From Hermatobates lingyangjiaoensis (lineage: Eukaryota > Arthropoda > Insecta > Hemiptera > Hermatobatidae): a stretch of 64,000 nt of DNA. Below the pieces are notes generated by a model. It had not been told where the DNA came from. It did not search any database and was given only the letters and a program-made list of their open reading frames with translations. A program made the translations under genes and the position numbers. Where the stretch lies: positions 3,906,001-3,970,000 of the forward strand of contig JAPFBL010000255.1 of assembly GCA_026182355.1 (NCBI GenBank), given 5' to 3'. Positions 1 to 13,000 of this stretch are shown here, one piece after another (position 1 is the stretch's first letter; each line of letters starts with the position of its first letter).

Positions 1-67
1 GTGGAGACTATTTTATTAACTTTTTACCCTACAATGAGTAAATACCACATAATAAGTGATTGCACTG
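1..67 (+). mobile_element. Fragment of ribozyme-bearing repeat family B
   Basis: The first 67 bases align with the right-hand end of the family B element at 14101-14172: both share GTGGAGAC, then ATGAGTAAATACCACA, then GATTGCAC. The rest of this copy lies before the window, so its hammerhead core is not visible. The call rests on sequence match only. Confidence 0.7.
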
Positions 68-222
68 CGTTAAATTTCAAGTTTTTTATAAGTGATAAAA
101 TTATTATTGCATCATATAGACAAATGATACATTACTTATTATCTATGAGTTTGATCTTAAGTCAACACGATAGCTATATTAAAATAAAATTGGTTGTCAA
201 CAAGTTTCGTATTTTGTTTACT

Positions 223-843
223 CAGCGGCGTAGCAAGGGGGAGGGAGTGGTCCGCCCCGGGCGGCACGTGACAGAGGGCAGCATTTTGAGGGCTTAAAAA
301 AATAAAATAATAAAAGGCAAACAAAAAAACTGAAAATGTATGCCAAAATTAGTTTTTAAGGTCGTAACTGTTTTTATGTATTATTTTTATGTTTACTTGT
401 ATAACACTGTTTTTAAACAAATTTTTAACTGTAATATTTGCAAATTAAAAATAAATTAATTTTAAATTGTTCAGAATTAGTTTTTTAATATGGGTTAGTT
501 TATGAAATATAATAATAAATATTTATTATATTTATTTACATAGCAAGTTAATTTAATTTAACCATTTTTTTTATGATTTGAACTATACGTTTTAGTTCTG
601 AAAAATCTTTGGTCTTCTTTGATAACGACTTTATATGCACACGAGTACTGTAATAAGATTTAAGTCTGGGACCAATGATAGTAGTCTAAAATTAGATCCT
701 TGTTGTAATTACATGAAAATAAATATTTTCAAGACGTTCTGGAGTTTTGAATGTTATCGGATTATCAACGGCACTGGGGGGGGGGGGGGGGGGGGGTCAA
801 ATCTTACTACAACCCCAGGCAAAAAATAATTGCTAAGCCACTG
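223..843. mobile_element. hAT-like non-autonomous DNA transposon (MITE)
   Basis: The element begins CAGCGGCGTAGCAAGG and its other end, read on the opposite strand, begins CAGTGGCTTAGCAATT, giving imperfect terminal inverted repeats of the hAT type. It is flanked by an identical 8-bp direct repeat TGTTTACT at 215-222 and 844-851, the duplication length typical of hAT insertions. The 621-bp interior has no transposase, contains a GC-rich stretch next to the left end and a 21-base G run near the right end. It is therefore non-autonomous and must have been mobilised by a transposase encoded elsewhere. Confidence 0.85.
776..796 (+). repeat. Poly-G tract (21 G)
   Basis: An uninterrupted run of 21 G lies inside the hAT-like element, about 50 bp from its right end. 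Such a run can form G-quadruplex structures and is a likely site of length error in sequencing or assembly. Confidence 0.9.
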
Positions 844-851
844 TGTTTACT

Positions 852-3800
852 TAAAGTTAAGTTGAGTGTACGCCTCTCAAGATTTTTGACTGTTTGAGGA
901 GGATTCAGAAGCAACTAAGGTGGGAAATAATCACATCAGTATCGTTGATTTATATAGACGATAAAAACACTTTAAGATATTTTTTTACTTTTCTTGATTT
1001 TTAAAGTCTACACAGAAACGAAGTGATCCATAAATAGGTGTTAAGTTTGTACTATTCTTTTAATAAATACTAAATGTTACAACAGAAACTCACTTAATTA
1101 GGTAAAAAGATTGTATTGATTTTGCAGTAATATTCAATAGCTATAAATCATTAATTAAAATTAATGAATAATATAAAATAAATCCCTTTAAATGATCATT
1201 ATCTAAAATTATAGGTGTTCTTTTGAATCAGTTTTTCTTCCTGGTAGTCATTCGCAAATATTGAAATTGAATAATTTCTAAAATGAAAAAAATGAATAAA
1301 GATTTTAATTAGGAAGAAATATGTAATTAGCTGTCAATGGTTTTGCAAACTGTTATTCCTACAATCGAAGATGACTGCAATATTACTTCAAAGGATTTCA
1401 GTACACACGTCACTCTTTCCTTGTTAGTTTGTTCACTATATAGTATCTGTACTATAATTTTAAACAATAGCAACAACCAATAGTTTGTTTACTAACTTAC
1501 TTTTTGCAACAATTTCAAAATTGAATACAGAAATTAGTTAACCAATCATTTTTAATATTTTCATAATAATTTATTTAAATAGGAAACAAACTTAATCTAA
1601 AATGCTCTCTACACAAGTGCTTTAAATTTTAGGAAGCTATTTAGACCATTTAGTAATTTTATTAGATTTCTTTGTATGACTGGCAATAAAGCAGAATTAT
1701 CTTGGCTGAGAATCTTGTTGAATACTAGAAAACTATTAATAGGAATGGCAGAGTTCTTCAACCTTGATGTACATATGCGCACCTGTTCTAGGCATCGCTC
1801 AGTGCCTACACCCCCAGCGATATCACTCTGGCCTGCTTCAAGCCTACTTCGCTGTATTGCCTATGTTGACAGTAAAAAATAAATAGTCCATTATAAAGAA
1901 ACAATTGACTCATTTTATATAAAACTGAAACTTAAAAGCATATAACGTTGTTTATTTTGGCACGATTAAACTATCATTCTTAAAAGTGCAGAGTGTCTTT
2001 ATTCATACAATTTTAAAACAAATATTACAAAGGCATTGTGTAAGATATTTCATTATATACCAGTTAGAAATTTGATGTAGCATATGAATAAACAAATTCG
2101 GATAAATAAAACCATTTAAAATGGCTATTATTGAAAGTGTATTTCAAAACACAATGAAAGAACAAATAAATTATGGAAGATGTACTCTAACACCTACAGT
2201 CAATTCGTGGATAGCAAAAGAAATTTATAAGGATGAAGACGGTATGGGGTATGGGGTTATACCAGACACTTCACAGGCACTACAATAAATACGAGCACTC
2301 GTATAAACCAAAAAACTGAATTAGCATACCTGATCGACTTGTACTCTACTGAGTCCCTCTCCCCAGCTCATTTTAATGATTTGACAACTTTAGTATTTCA
2401 GAAGATATTGGGTTCCATCATGAAGTGCTTTGTGTAGTAAATGCAACCATTATTTTGTATTAAACGAAACAAAAACAGTCAATATGAACGTAAATGGTAC
2501 TGCTGTCAGTTCACCTGCACTCTTATTGTAACGGCCGTGCATATTGGCAATGCTTCCTTCATTGTCCTTTGAAACATTATTCGATATTACCGTGACTAAT
2601 TATAAATTTCGTTTATATTCAATAAATAAGAACGATCAAGCGTTGAACGTAATGAAAGATCATGAACATCTTTGGGACAGCAATTAATTCATAATTATTT
2701 AAAAGTACTTACCTACATTAAAATATAGTAAGATAATTTAAAGGTAAAAGAATAGCTCAATGTTTTTTAATTAAGATTTGTTATCCTAGCACATTGCAAA
2801 ATGTATCATCATAGTTATATGTAGATAGGTCTTAAGAGAAAATAGTAAATAGAATTTTTTTAAAAAAAAAATAGAGATATGAATTTGTTTACAAGAAGTA
2901 ATATCCAAATTTCAGAAGTTATCGATTCATAAATTATGTGTGAAATGTTTACATAATTGGAAGAAGTACTGGATTTTATAATTTATAATCATTTGGATAT
3001 AACATAAATTAAAAGATGTAACCATAAATAAAATGACTTTCCATCAGATCATATTAATCGAAAATTATTGTATTCATCTTCAAGAATGATGATAAATCAA
3101 TTATTTCTATAACATTATCAAGTAAACTTAAATATATGTGCAAGATAATTTTATTTAAAGTCAATCGTTTAAGTAAGCATGCAATTTAATTGGATCTTAA
3201 TGTTTTTAGTAGTTTTATAGAGGTTTTAATCGAATACGTCAATACACTGTAATGACTAGTTTGAAGAGAAGGTATCAAATGAAGTTACATGAGAAGGGTG
3301 ACATTACCGCTTTTTCCTTACTAATCAATTCGTATCCTTAATATTTTTCAGTAATAAGATACTGAAAAACAATATATTCAGTTAAAAGTTAACCCAAAAT
3401 AACTTAATCTAATCCGTTCCTTTATATATAAAATGAAAATAAAATGGCCCACTAAGGCAATAAACAACTTAACATGAAGAAAACAACACAGAAGAATATG
3501 ACAAAGATCACTTCGATATTTCAACATCTGGTCGAGTGGCACACAGCTATTACTCAAAAAACAATCTCCTAAAGACAATGTTATCAAAAAAACGATGTGA
3601 GGTCTGTTGATGACTTTCTATGTTCTTTCTATTGTCTGCACAGGCAGTCTGGACTGTGCACACTAGTAAGAGGCACTAACAAATTAATAAGTCAAAGTAA
3701 CGAAGAAAGAATATAAAAGAAATAATTAACTTGTAAAGAAATTTCGATTATTCTCTGTACCCTATCTACCACTCTGAGAGCATGGATGCAAAACTATTTG

Positions 3801-6800
3801 CAAACTTTATTGCAAAACGTGTCCTCTTACTCCCCTCAACTCATTTCTCGATTTATTAGCAAACGTTGTCATAAAAAAAAATGGCAAACCAACAGTCGAT
3901 TTGATTGTTCTTATTGCCTTTGAACAGGAAGTACCACTATGAGTACAATAATGAATCCTTCCTTCCCAAATTTATTGTTGGCTAAATTTAAACTAGGTTT
4001 CTAATCTAAAATAGAGAAAACCAAACTAATAAATAAAATAGTACGTTTAGAAACCTACAAGGCTTCTTTGCCAGTCAGCAATATCTTCCTTATGTATAAA
4101 CTATTACATTAATGCTAGTATTTCACTCTATTACAGAAATAATAATTTAGACATTTCCCAAAAATTTTAGGATATAATAATTTTGGTTTTAGTTTGTTTA
4201 TTATTTTATATATATATATTTTACAATGCATAATTATATATATATTTAACAATAAACAACTAAAAACAAAATCGACAAATAAAAACACTTCTGGGCGGTT
4301 GTTAACGTAATTTCCCATGGCCTGCTAGAACTTCCATGTTGTTAATTTTCACTTCATCTTCTCTTTTAATAAAATTGAGCTGGGGTTCAAGTGTTTCTTC
4401 AGAAATACATACCTAACGTACTCGTTGTGACATGAACAGAATATTTACTTTAAAAGCACTAATCCAATTCTCAACGGGTTATTATCACATTTAAAAACAC
4501 CCAATTATGATGGGGGCCATCATTGAAGAACTCCTTCCCAGAAAATGTATAACACAAGCCTTTATAGCCTAGTGTAACCATTTCTGGTTGAAATCAATCT
4601 TATTTTCACAGTGAAGTGAAAGAACCATGGTGAGTACACAATTCTCATCATTAGGGATTTGCCCTCTCGTGAGCAATAAAAAAAAATAATTAGGCAGAAC
4701 AAATCCAGTCAAATAATCAAGAGAAATTCTAGTAACGACTGCAATTTTGCATCGTATAACTGGTCAGACTGAAAATTGCACACAACTTTAAACTTCTCTT
4801 GCAGAATATTCAGTTCAAACATTCAACTATGGTAACTTTCGTTATCAGTTTCATTTGGGTTGCTTGAATGTTTGGCGTTTAATGTCAACAGACTGCCTGA
4901 CAGTGGCAATGTTTCTTCGTTCCTCTTCAAAATATATCTCCATTACTTCCAAATGTTTCTTCATTTCAAATTATTGTAATTGAGCAACATTTAGATACAC
5001 ATTATAACTATCTTCAATTAAATAGGAGTACATATCAACAAGTGAATTTATATAACCCTGCTTTTAATTAATAAATCAAGGAAAACTTTTATAACTGAAA
5101 TCTCTACAACTTTTTGATTGTCATGAATAAAATATAATTGGTATAATTATATAGACCTAGATAGACATTATGGTGTTTTATTATTTTTGATGATTAAACA
5201 TTCAGAAGATAAAGTATTGCGATTTATATTGAGGAGAATAAATACAAAAAATATGTTGTCATTATTTTATTTGATTTAAAGCCGTTTAGAGCCAGTCGCG
5301 CCTCTACAGAGCTGTTTTATGAAACACTAATTAGTGTACTGGAGCTAATCATCTGGACAGTTGTAAATTATTGCTTTCGACGCATGTTGTATCAACAGAA
5401 AGAAATAATGCCTGCTGAACCAAGCAGTTATTTCATCATTAAATATTGTAATCAACACACAAGTGACATTGGAGCGGTAACAAATTGGCATTTGAAAATA
5501 GTGTAGCATGAAATGTAATATACCTTACTATTACAATACATATTATATTTTATACAACAAGACGCGGTGATCAAAACTGAAATTTAAAATAAATAAACAT
5601 ATAATCATTGTAATCAGTGTCATTAATTTATTCTAATGTGATTAGAATATTGTAGATTTATAATTTACAATTTTGTACCTTGAAATTTTTGGTCTAATTA
5701 GGAAACTGAATTTTCCGTTGACGTTGAAATGTAATGTATTTCGCTTGTAGAAGCGATAGCTGTGGCTCCAATTTTATCGAAATAATGAACAGGCCCCGCC
5801 CTATATTTCTGCTCTCAAGTCATGCCTATAGAACATCTTCTTCTTTAGAAAAAGGCAAGCCATATCATATGCAGTTACAATTACATCTCCTCTTACTTCA
5901 TTCACAAAACCGTCAGCATTTCCCTAATAGTGCTGACCTAAGCAATGTGACCATATATAGTGTACATACAAATAAAAATATTAATTTAGTCGTTCGTTTC
6001 TTTAATTGTAATCACATTTTAAAACTAAAACATTCTAATTTAGTATCTTTTGTAAATAAATTAAATGCTTATCGACATAAAGTGAACTAAAAGTTAACTT
6101 CAGCAATTAACAACCTCATAGAGTTAGGATTAACTTCGGGTCATGCAATATAAAACCTTGTGGCTTATCTACTTCTCTCAGAAGAGAGAGATTTTAACAT
6201 ATTTTATTTTTTCAGGCTATTATTTATGTTGTACTGGTAATTATAGAAATCTTAGACTATATAAATTCTAAATCCAAGCATTATTTATATGTTACTTTAA
6301 ATTATATTAACTTTTTGCAAGGTAAAAACGTAATTTATTTATTATTTCACAAAGAAGTATTTATATTATTTTTTCACCTTGTTTTATAAAAGTATTATGT
6401 AAAATGGAAGAGCGCTAATACCTAATGCAGGTTTGCGCTGCTAATTATATAACAACAACGGAAAATAGCTTTTTCCGACTTTACATAGTTTGAAAGCATG
6501 TGCTCCATGAAGTTAAACAGTAAAACAGTTTTCTTTTGTAGTTCTTATTTATTATTAACAATTTCAGTATATTTTACAAATAGTAGGGCATAACTTAATA
6601 ACTCAAGGGCATAACCAAAATACTCAAGGAACTAATTATTTTAGCAATAAGTGGAAATTTTTTGTATATATCAACAAATAATAATTGAATTTGTCTAGTG
6701 TTTGCAGGATGAAAAGACATTTACAATAGGAATAGTAATAAAAGTATATATAGAATCTTATGATAGAGCAGAGATAAAGGAATATACTACATAGTTCATA

Positions 6801-7855
6801 TACTACAAATATGAGAAATATAAGAGCTTAAAAGGTAATATTTAACACGTATATATTAAATCGTAATATATTAAATTGTTGCCCCGCAGAATATTGGTAA
6901 TATTTGGATTCACAATTCGCAGTTAAAATAATTCGTTACCTTCTTACGGAACAAACAATGTAAATTCTGTTGCCTTTGTTTGATAATGCCAAGTGAAATA
7001 TAATCTATGAGTATGAAAATTGTTCAACTTTTCATTCAAAAAATTTCACAACAGAATATTACAAAGACAACGAATAGTTTACTTATTTGGATAGAATAAC
7101 TTAAGAACTTTTCTTAAGATAAGAACAGTGATGCCAACATTTGTTCAAAACCTGAGTGCTGGCTAATCATCAGTAGACCATTGAAATATAAAACAAGTGC
7201 AAATGTAAATTTTAGAAATTAAATATTTGCTAAATACAAAAATCAAACAATAAAGCAATAGAATTATATTTGTAACATTAATTATAAATATAAATACCTT
7301 TTTAAAATACCAAAATAGAAATAAAAATTCTTTATTAGTATTTTGCAAATTTCATGCAAATAGAAGTGTTTTTAAGCATGAACGAAAGATTAATTAAATA
7401 TTTTAAAATATTAGATCATTATGGAAAACTAATGACAGTATTGTCTCTGACGTTTTGATGGTAATATTTGAATATTCTAACGGTTAGCTCGCTACGTTAT
7501 TGATCTATTTTTTGGGGCGCACTGGGTGGTCCCGAGCACCCGGTCATCCAAAGAGAAGGAAATAGCGTGAAAATAAATTTCAATACTGATAAAATTTAAG
7601 TTTTGGAGGGTAACCTCTCGCAGTCACGGTTATTAGTTATTTATTCTTCTTTGTATCCTCGCTCAGAATGAAACTAGAAATTCAATCAGTAAAATTTACT
7701 TAACGCACACTCTATAACTACTCCTTGAAGAGTTCAAACGAACATTAGAGATTGTAAGAGTGTTTGCCTATTGTATTTTATAGTAAACGTATACAGTGTA
7801 TTTCTATCCCTTATTTATCTTGCTTTGGGCCATTTTTTGATCGTTCAATGTATTA
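852..7855. other. Gene-free AT-rich stretch
   Basis: No exon, RNA gene or intact element was recognised in these 7 kb. The open frames present (for example 118 codons at 5734-6090) show no known motif and no splice context, and look like chance frames in AT-rich DNA. A short GC-rich patch near 7510-7555 may be the remnant of a transposon end but could not be assigned. Confidence 0.6.
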
Positions 7856-8040
7856 TATATATATATTGTTCAATATAGACAAAGAAACATAGAGAAATCA
7901 AAAGAACACACTTACAGTCTCTAATTTTCGGTTTGAACCGTCTTCAGGAGAGATTAGAGAGGGAAACCAAGTGCACTAGTTCAGAGACGGTTAGAGACCA
8001 ACCGTTGGTTGGATCGTATTTCCAACGAAAAAGTGTATAT
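7856..8040 (-). mobile_element. Ribozyme-bearing repeat family F, copy 1
   Basis: This segment begins directly beside a short TA run. It shares several blocks with 30860-30960: ACACAC, GTCTCTA, GGTTGAACCG, GGAGAGA, and GAGACGGTT. It carries a hammerhead-like core on the - strand. It is probably a truncated long-terminal-repeat-like end of a Penelope-like element; that assignment is an inference from the ribozyme core and not from coding sequence. Confidence 0.5.
7917..7947 (-). ncRNA. Hammerhead ribozyme-like core, family F copy 1
   Basis: On the - strand the sequence reads CTGAAGA, C, then a hairpin GGT-TCAA-ACC, then GAAA. This matches the conserved hammerhead core CUGANGA / helix II / GAAA with one extra base before helix II. 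The bases after GAA (AAATTAG) do not form the palindromic hexamer seen in the other families, so helix III may be damaged. Confidence 0.5.
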
Positions 8041-8121
8041 ATATATATAAAAAGATTTCACATAAACACGTGAAACAACAATCAATGATCAAACCACAAT
8101 AAGAAATGGGAAAACAAGACT

Positions 8122-8156
8122 AAGATCTTTCAACCGTAACAAGCGGTCTTCGTCAG
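8122..8156 (-). ncRNA. Hammerhead ribozyme-like core, family A unit 1
   Basis: This is the mirror image of the core at 8190-8224. It has CTGACGA, an extra A, a helix II of GACCG/CGGTT, GAA, and the palindrome AGATCT followed by T. Confidence 0.65.
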
Positions 8157-8189
8157 AGTCAAAAACCCAACTGAGTTGGGTTTTTGACT

Positions 8190-8224
8190 CTGACGAAGAC
8201 CGCTTGTTACGGTTGAAAGATCTT
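8190..8224 (+). ncRNA. Hammerhead ribozyme-like core, family A unit 2
   Basis: CTGACGA (8190-8196) is followed by an extra A, a hairpin GACCG / loop / CGGTT (one G-T pair), and GAAA (8215-8218). The last A starts the palindromic hexamer AGATCT (8218-8223), with T at 8224 as the predicted cleavage base. All core residues of the hammerhead consensus are present. The minimal helix III suggests action as a dimer through the palindrome, as known for hammerheads with very short helix III. Confidence 0.7.
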
Positions 8225-8261
8225 AGTCTTGTTTTCCCATTTCTTATTGTGGTTTGATCAT

Positions 8262-8265
<4 letters not shown>

Positions 8266-8306
<41 letters not shown>
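8266..8306. repeat. TA microsatellite between family A units
   Basis: An uninterrupted TA run separates inverted unit 2 from direct unit 3. Similar TA runs border unit 1 and unit 3, so TA microsatellites look like the insertion target. Confidence 0.9.
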
Positions 8307-8309
<3 letters not shown>

Positions 8310-8376
8310 ATTTCACATAATCACGTGAAATAACAATCAATGATCAAACCACAATAAGAAATGGGAAAACAAGACT

Positions 8377-8411
8377 AAGATCTTTCAACCGTAACAAGCG
8401 GTCTTCGTCAG
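8377..8411 (-). ncRNA. Hammerhead ribozyme-like core, family A unit 3
   Basis: The core is identical to those of units 1 and 2: CTGACGA, helix II of GACCG/CGGTT, GAA plus AGATCT, then T. It is read on the - strand. Confidence 0.65.
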
Positions 8412-8426
8412 AGTCAAAAACCCAAC

Positions 8427-8464
8427 TTTATACAAGTATATATATATATATATACTTGTATAAA
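8427..8464. repeat. Perfect 38-bp palindrome beside family A unit 3
   Basis: TTTATACAAG, a TA run, and CTTGTATAAA form a perfect hairpin starting at the last base of unit 3. It looks like an insertion or repair scar at a TA microsatellite. Confidence 0.75.
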
Positions 8465-9877
8465 TTGTTACACGTATACAATATGTTGTAACTTAGAAGA
8501 TGTCATCTTAGGAAAATGATTTGATGGTTTTCACCTTTTCAATGGAATTATTTATATCATTCATTTTTTGTTTTAACAAAATTTTCTTTCACATACTAGA
8601 ATACAGTACTTTGGATTTTATATTTCTATATTAGTGGGACCCAAGCAAAGTTCGACTGGTTTCCCTGTACACCACTGAGTGTTCGCATTCAACTAAAAAG
8701 TTTTTAGACGTTGTCAAACCTCCAAAAATAAAACTGTAATTTCAAACAGATAGATAGACTAATTGCTATACTGAAAAATGACTGTTTACAATATTAGTAG
8801 ATCTTTAAAGTCTACTAATAGACAGCTAATAGAAAAGATATATTGTACTGCGCTATCGTTACTTCATTATCATATCAAAGTAGGTTGACTGTCAAATCAA
8901 GTCAGATCTAGAACTCAAAACAAAAATGATTAATTTGTTTTTTTGTTTAAAATTTACCAAATATAGTTATCAAAAATTAGACACAATTACTACCCAAAAA
9001 TCAGTGTAATTGCTTCTTTAATAATAAAACATCAATGAGTAATAAGTTTTTACAGAGTCAAGGTCTGACAAAGCATGTGAGTTAATCTTACAAACGATAT
9101 TAATAATAAACATACTAATAAAGTTACTAAACAGTTTAGATAGTAAAATCCATTTATTAAAAAACTGACTGCCAGAATAGTAGCGAATATCAATTAACAA
9201 GGAAAGGAGCAAGTCAGAAACTACATTACCATTTCTTTGCATTTTATTGAAAAGAACGTATACTCTTCTTCAGATTTATTTGCTTTCAGTCAGAAGGCTG
9301 AAACTTTTCATTACAAGCAGATAAACCTCAAAAAGAATACGAAACGACCGAAACGCTTTATTTTTGTCAATAAAATATGTTTATGTGAAAACATTGCCCA
9401 TTACTTTGAAATATCAGTCTAGACTACATTGAAACTGGATGCACACTAAAAACCTGTTTAATCTAACACAACTCACAAGTCTAAACTGATGTATAAACAA
9501 ATCCAAAAGAAACAGTTATAAACAATACAACGTAATCGCAGCAAGAATACAAAAGTAATCCAAATAATTTCCTGAGTGCAAAACAAACTTAAATGTCTTT
9601 TGTGCTCTTAGAACGTTCAATACTAGCTCAAAGTATGATTCACACCAAGAAAACAAACTAGCCAAATCAGTTTGTTGTAAAGGAGAACTTGAATGCACTT
9701 ATTAAAAGTTTCATAAATGTTTTAGACAATTGTGTATATTAAAAGTAAATAAAGACATTTTATTTCGAAATATATCATTTAGGTTAATTATACTAGTATA
9801 TTTGATTAATACCCTCTATTAATTTTTTTCTACCACTCCCTGAATCGGCACAGTAGTAAGCAGCATATAATTTATTT
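8465..9877. other. Gene-free stretch
   Basis: No gene, RNA or classifiable repeat was recognised. Confidence 0.5.
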
Positions 9878-10045
9878 ATTCATGCGGGAGGTGAATAAAT
9901 CTGAGTATGTCGTACCTCGGAGAGGATGGTCCCGAGCCTGTACGATGCCAGGTACTTGTTGAAGATCACTACTCGAAATGCACTTGAGTTAGGCAAAATT
10001 TAAGACTCCCGATGTAGAATCTGTAGAATCACCGATCAAACAAAA
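9878..10045 (+). repeat. SINE-like dispersed repeat, copy 1
   Basis: The segment shares GGAGGTGAATAAATCTGA, GAGCCTGTACGATG, CAGGTACT and TGTAGAATC in the same order and spacing with 63245-63415. The second copy keeps a tRNA-type B box at its head; here the head is degraded or missing. It is therefore a truncated copy of a tRNA-derived SINE. Confidence 0.65.
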
Positions 10046-13000
10046 AGGAGGTAAACGGCTGACGTTATCACTTGCTGGGGAATCGGTTTAACAATAAAAA
10101 AAGAAAAATTAAATAATCAGCATATAGAACTGTTTCATTTTCAACATGACGTGTCTTTGTGAAATATTTCCAATTAAAACGGAACTAATTCTGCTTAAAT
10201 TGTTTTTTTTATAAAAAAATTAACATTTCATGATTATTATGACCGTATGAAAAAAAAATCCGTTTAATAATCGATGAAAATCCTTTAAAGGTCATCCTCC
10301 ATATGATTCGTTTGAAATATTTTTAATTTTTCTTTACTGGATGGTGGGAGTGGGTGTTCTCCAATATATTTTTATCACTCAACCAGTCTTATCTTTTGTT
10401 AAATCTTAGTGAAGTTTGCCAGATACTCTTATATGATACTTTGTGTGAAAATGTTCCCTATAGATTCTTGGCAATACTTTTTATCCTCCTATTCCGGTTA
10501 ATCTAGAGACTTCAAATTTTGAATTTAGTATGGTGTGTGTGTAAGTGAACTATGATAAAGGGTTCATAAATTTCAGATAGTTACAAAGGTTAATATCACA
10601 TTAAAACTATTAAGTCTCACTGGTAGCCACTAGTCAGGGTTATTTACTAGTAGGTATTTGTAGAGTACAAGTACAATTAATCTTAATTAACTAACTTAAA
10701 TTGCAACAGCTTTATTCACTTTTACTGTAAAAAAGTGTTAATAAATATTTTCAGTAAATAAATAAATTCTTCAGTAAATTGATAACCAAAATAAATTGAC
10801 AATATAATTAACTACATGAAGTACACTTCACTTATTGATAATCGTTCAGGGGACATGGCTGGCCATTGAATGGTAAATCAATGGGAGTTTTCTTTTATTA
10901 CTTTTAGCGACTTCATTAACACTATCCATCAAAGTGTGTTACAAATATAAATATATTAATGCTCTATCTGATAATAAAATTGGCAATTTTATTTACCAAA
11001 TCATAGATTTAAACTGATGCTATTGTTACATTCTCGTTATTGAATGACAGTCACTCAGAATCAGCATACCTCTAAGTGTTCACTAATTACTCATTCCTAT
11101 CGTCCAATTACATTTTCATGATAATTAGTGAAATGCAGTAACCATGTTAAAGTAAATCAACTTAAATCAATCAACAATCATTTCATTGAAATTACTTGTT
11201 CATTATCTCTGATAACGTTGCAGTATACTTCAACGCAGACCACTCCAACTTTTTTTGCACAATTATTTAAAAGTTTACAGTCAACTTTTTTTCGTTTCTT
11301 TAGTTAAAAAAACAATATTAAAAAAAGTTAAATAAAAAAAATTATATCTTAGTTAATAGATACAGTAAATATTAACAGTGCAACACATTAACATATTAAA
11401 ATTACATGAATAATTAATTTTAGGTTAAACTTTGTTTTAGAAAGTCTTTCAAGTAGGATACAATTGCTAATAAGAAAATTTTGTAACTAATGGGATAATA
11501 TAAAGTTAATATAATTTACAGTTTTATTTCACAATTGTAGAAGAGTATTTACGATTGAAACGTTTTGGTAGTGAAACCAGCAAACATTGGTGATTAGTTT
11601 ATTCAATCTCACAACGATATGAAGCCAATTTAGGTTAGCCTTCATTATGCTTCAGTCAACGTGGAAACAAGAAAAGTTTTTAGGGTCAACAATTAAAGCA
11701 TTCATAACTGAAATATCTGCAATAAAGAAGCATTAAAAGAATTGTAAGACAGACTTTTATTTTAGAATAAAAAATTACTTCAAGTTCCTTCATTACGGTA
11801 TATTCGGTTCTCCTTTATAAATTCACTTACAAAAAAAAAGATTATTCAGATTTTACACTGAAGTATTTATAATTGAAGTATCTGGGATGACGAAATTTTA
11901 AAGAAAATTAAAGTGGTTCAATAATAAAAAATAATGTAAAGTTTTTTCTAAAAGGAATATTTGTGGGGAATAGTTACTGAATGACTAACTACGGACACAA
12001 TCAGAGCTGAAATATACTACATTAAGAAGAGGCTTGGGTATAAAATAGGGTGAAGATATAACTGGTTAGAAGTTTAGTGGAATGGAACTCGAAGAAAAAA
12101 CAAAATGTTTTTGCAATTGTTTAAATTTGCTCTTGGAAAAAGATAATCTCCAAATAAAAGTAATAAGTACTTATTGAGTTATCAAGGTGTACTCTAATGA
12201 AATAGTAACATTGTAATGGCTTCAAACCCAAAGAGAAATGCTTTTAAGTGGTTTTGTTTTCCCAGTGTATGGCACACTGTAAAGCAAATAGAGGTATCTC
12301 ATATATACGTGCATGCCTAAAAATATTAATTTACAATATAGATGTAATGAGATGTCGTAAATAATAAAGCCTAACTGAAATATAAATTTACAATGGAAAA
12401 GTACCATCATATTTTGTCATCCTTTATACTCGTCGATAGTACATGTTGACCTACTTGTTTTTTACTCTACAATAAGCAAGATATAATGATCGTGAAAAAA
12501 TTTGATCTCGTCGAGATTTTGACGGAATTGCATGTTTTGAGGTCCCAAAAGTCGTCTTATGGAATTTTTTCCATGTTGTATAGAAACGAAATGTTTATTC
12601 TAGACTAGCAGATCGCCTGCAGTACTTGTCACATTTGTTGACATTTAGTTACATTGTTTATATTGATTTAGAAAATGTTTAAGTAAATCGACTGAAACAA
12701 AATTGATGTTTAGAGGTTTAATGACTTAACAAACCAAACATATGATTTCTTATGCTTTCCATGGCATGATGGATTTGGGTAACAAAATGCTCTAATCAAT
12801 CTGTATGTAGCACCGTTGAACCAAACTTCATATTATATTAAGACTTTCTTGTGTTTATGAATCATATTATCTTTGCGTAATATTGAATAATGAGGAATGG
12901 TCTCTTTCGTTGTACAGAGGAGCTACTATGTTATTGACAAATACTTTTTTTTACTCTATTAAATATGGTCTAATAGTTTATATTTTTTCTTTTTAAAAAT

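Larger units (their letters stand above)
8051..8427. mobile_element. Ribozyme-bearing repeat family A: three units in direct and inverted order
   Basis: Three copies of one unit of about 120 bp lie here. Unit 1 (8051-8172) and unit 2 (inverted, 8174-8265) form a perfect 92-bp inverted repeat around a single base at 8173. Unit 3 (8307-8427) is in the same direction as unit 1. A TA microsatellite (8266-8306) separates units 2 and 3, and more TA repeats lie on both outer sides. Each unit has a hammerhead-like core and there is no coding sequence. Inverted and tandem terminal repeats are typical of Penelope-like elements, so these are best seen as their truncated terminal units. Confidence 0.65.

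Noticed and set aside
5734..6090. 118-codon open frame on the + strand
   Set aside because: No recognisable motif, no splice context and no special base composition; chance frame in AT-rich DNA.
8266..8306. Candidate CRISPR-like or tandem array around 8 kb
   Set aside because: The repeats are inverted and direct copies of a transposon unit with TA microsatellites, in a eukaryotic genome.
9340..9400. CCGAAACGC context resembling the 3' part of a ribozyme core
   Set aside because: The upstream half of the core is absent.
11540..11600. Possible further hammerhead core (GAAACGTTT context)
   Set aside because: No convincing CUGANGA and helix II; only the GAAAC part fits.
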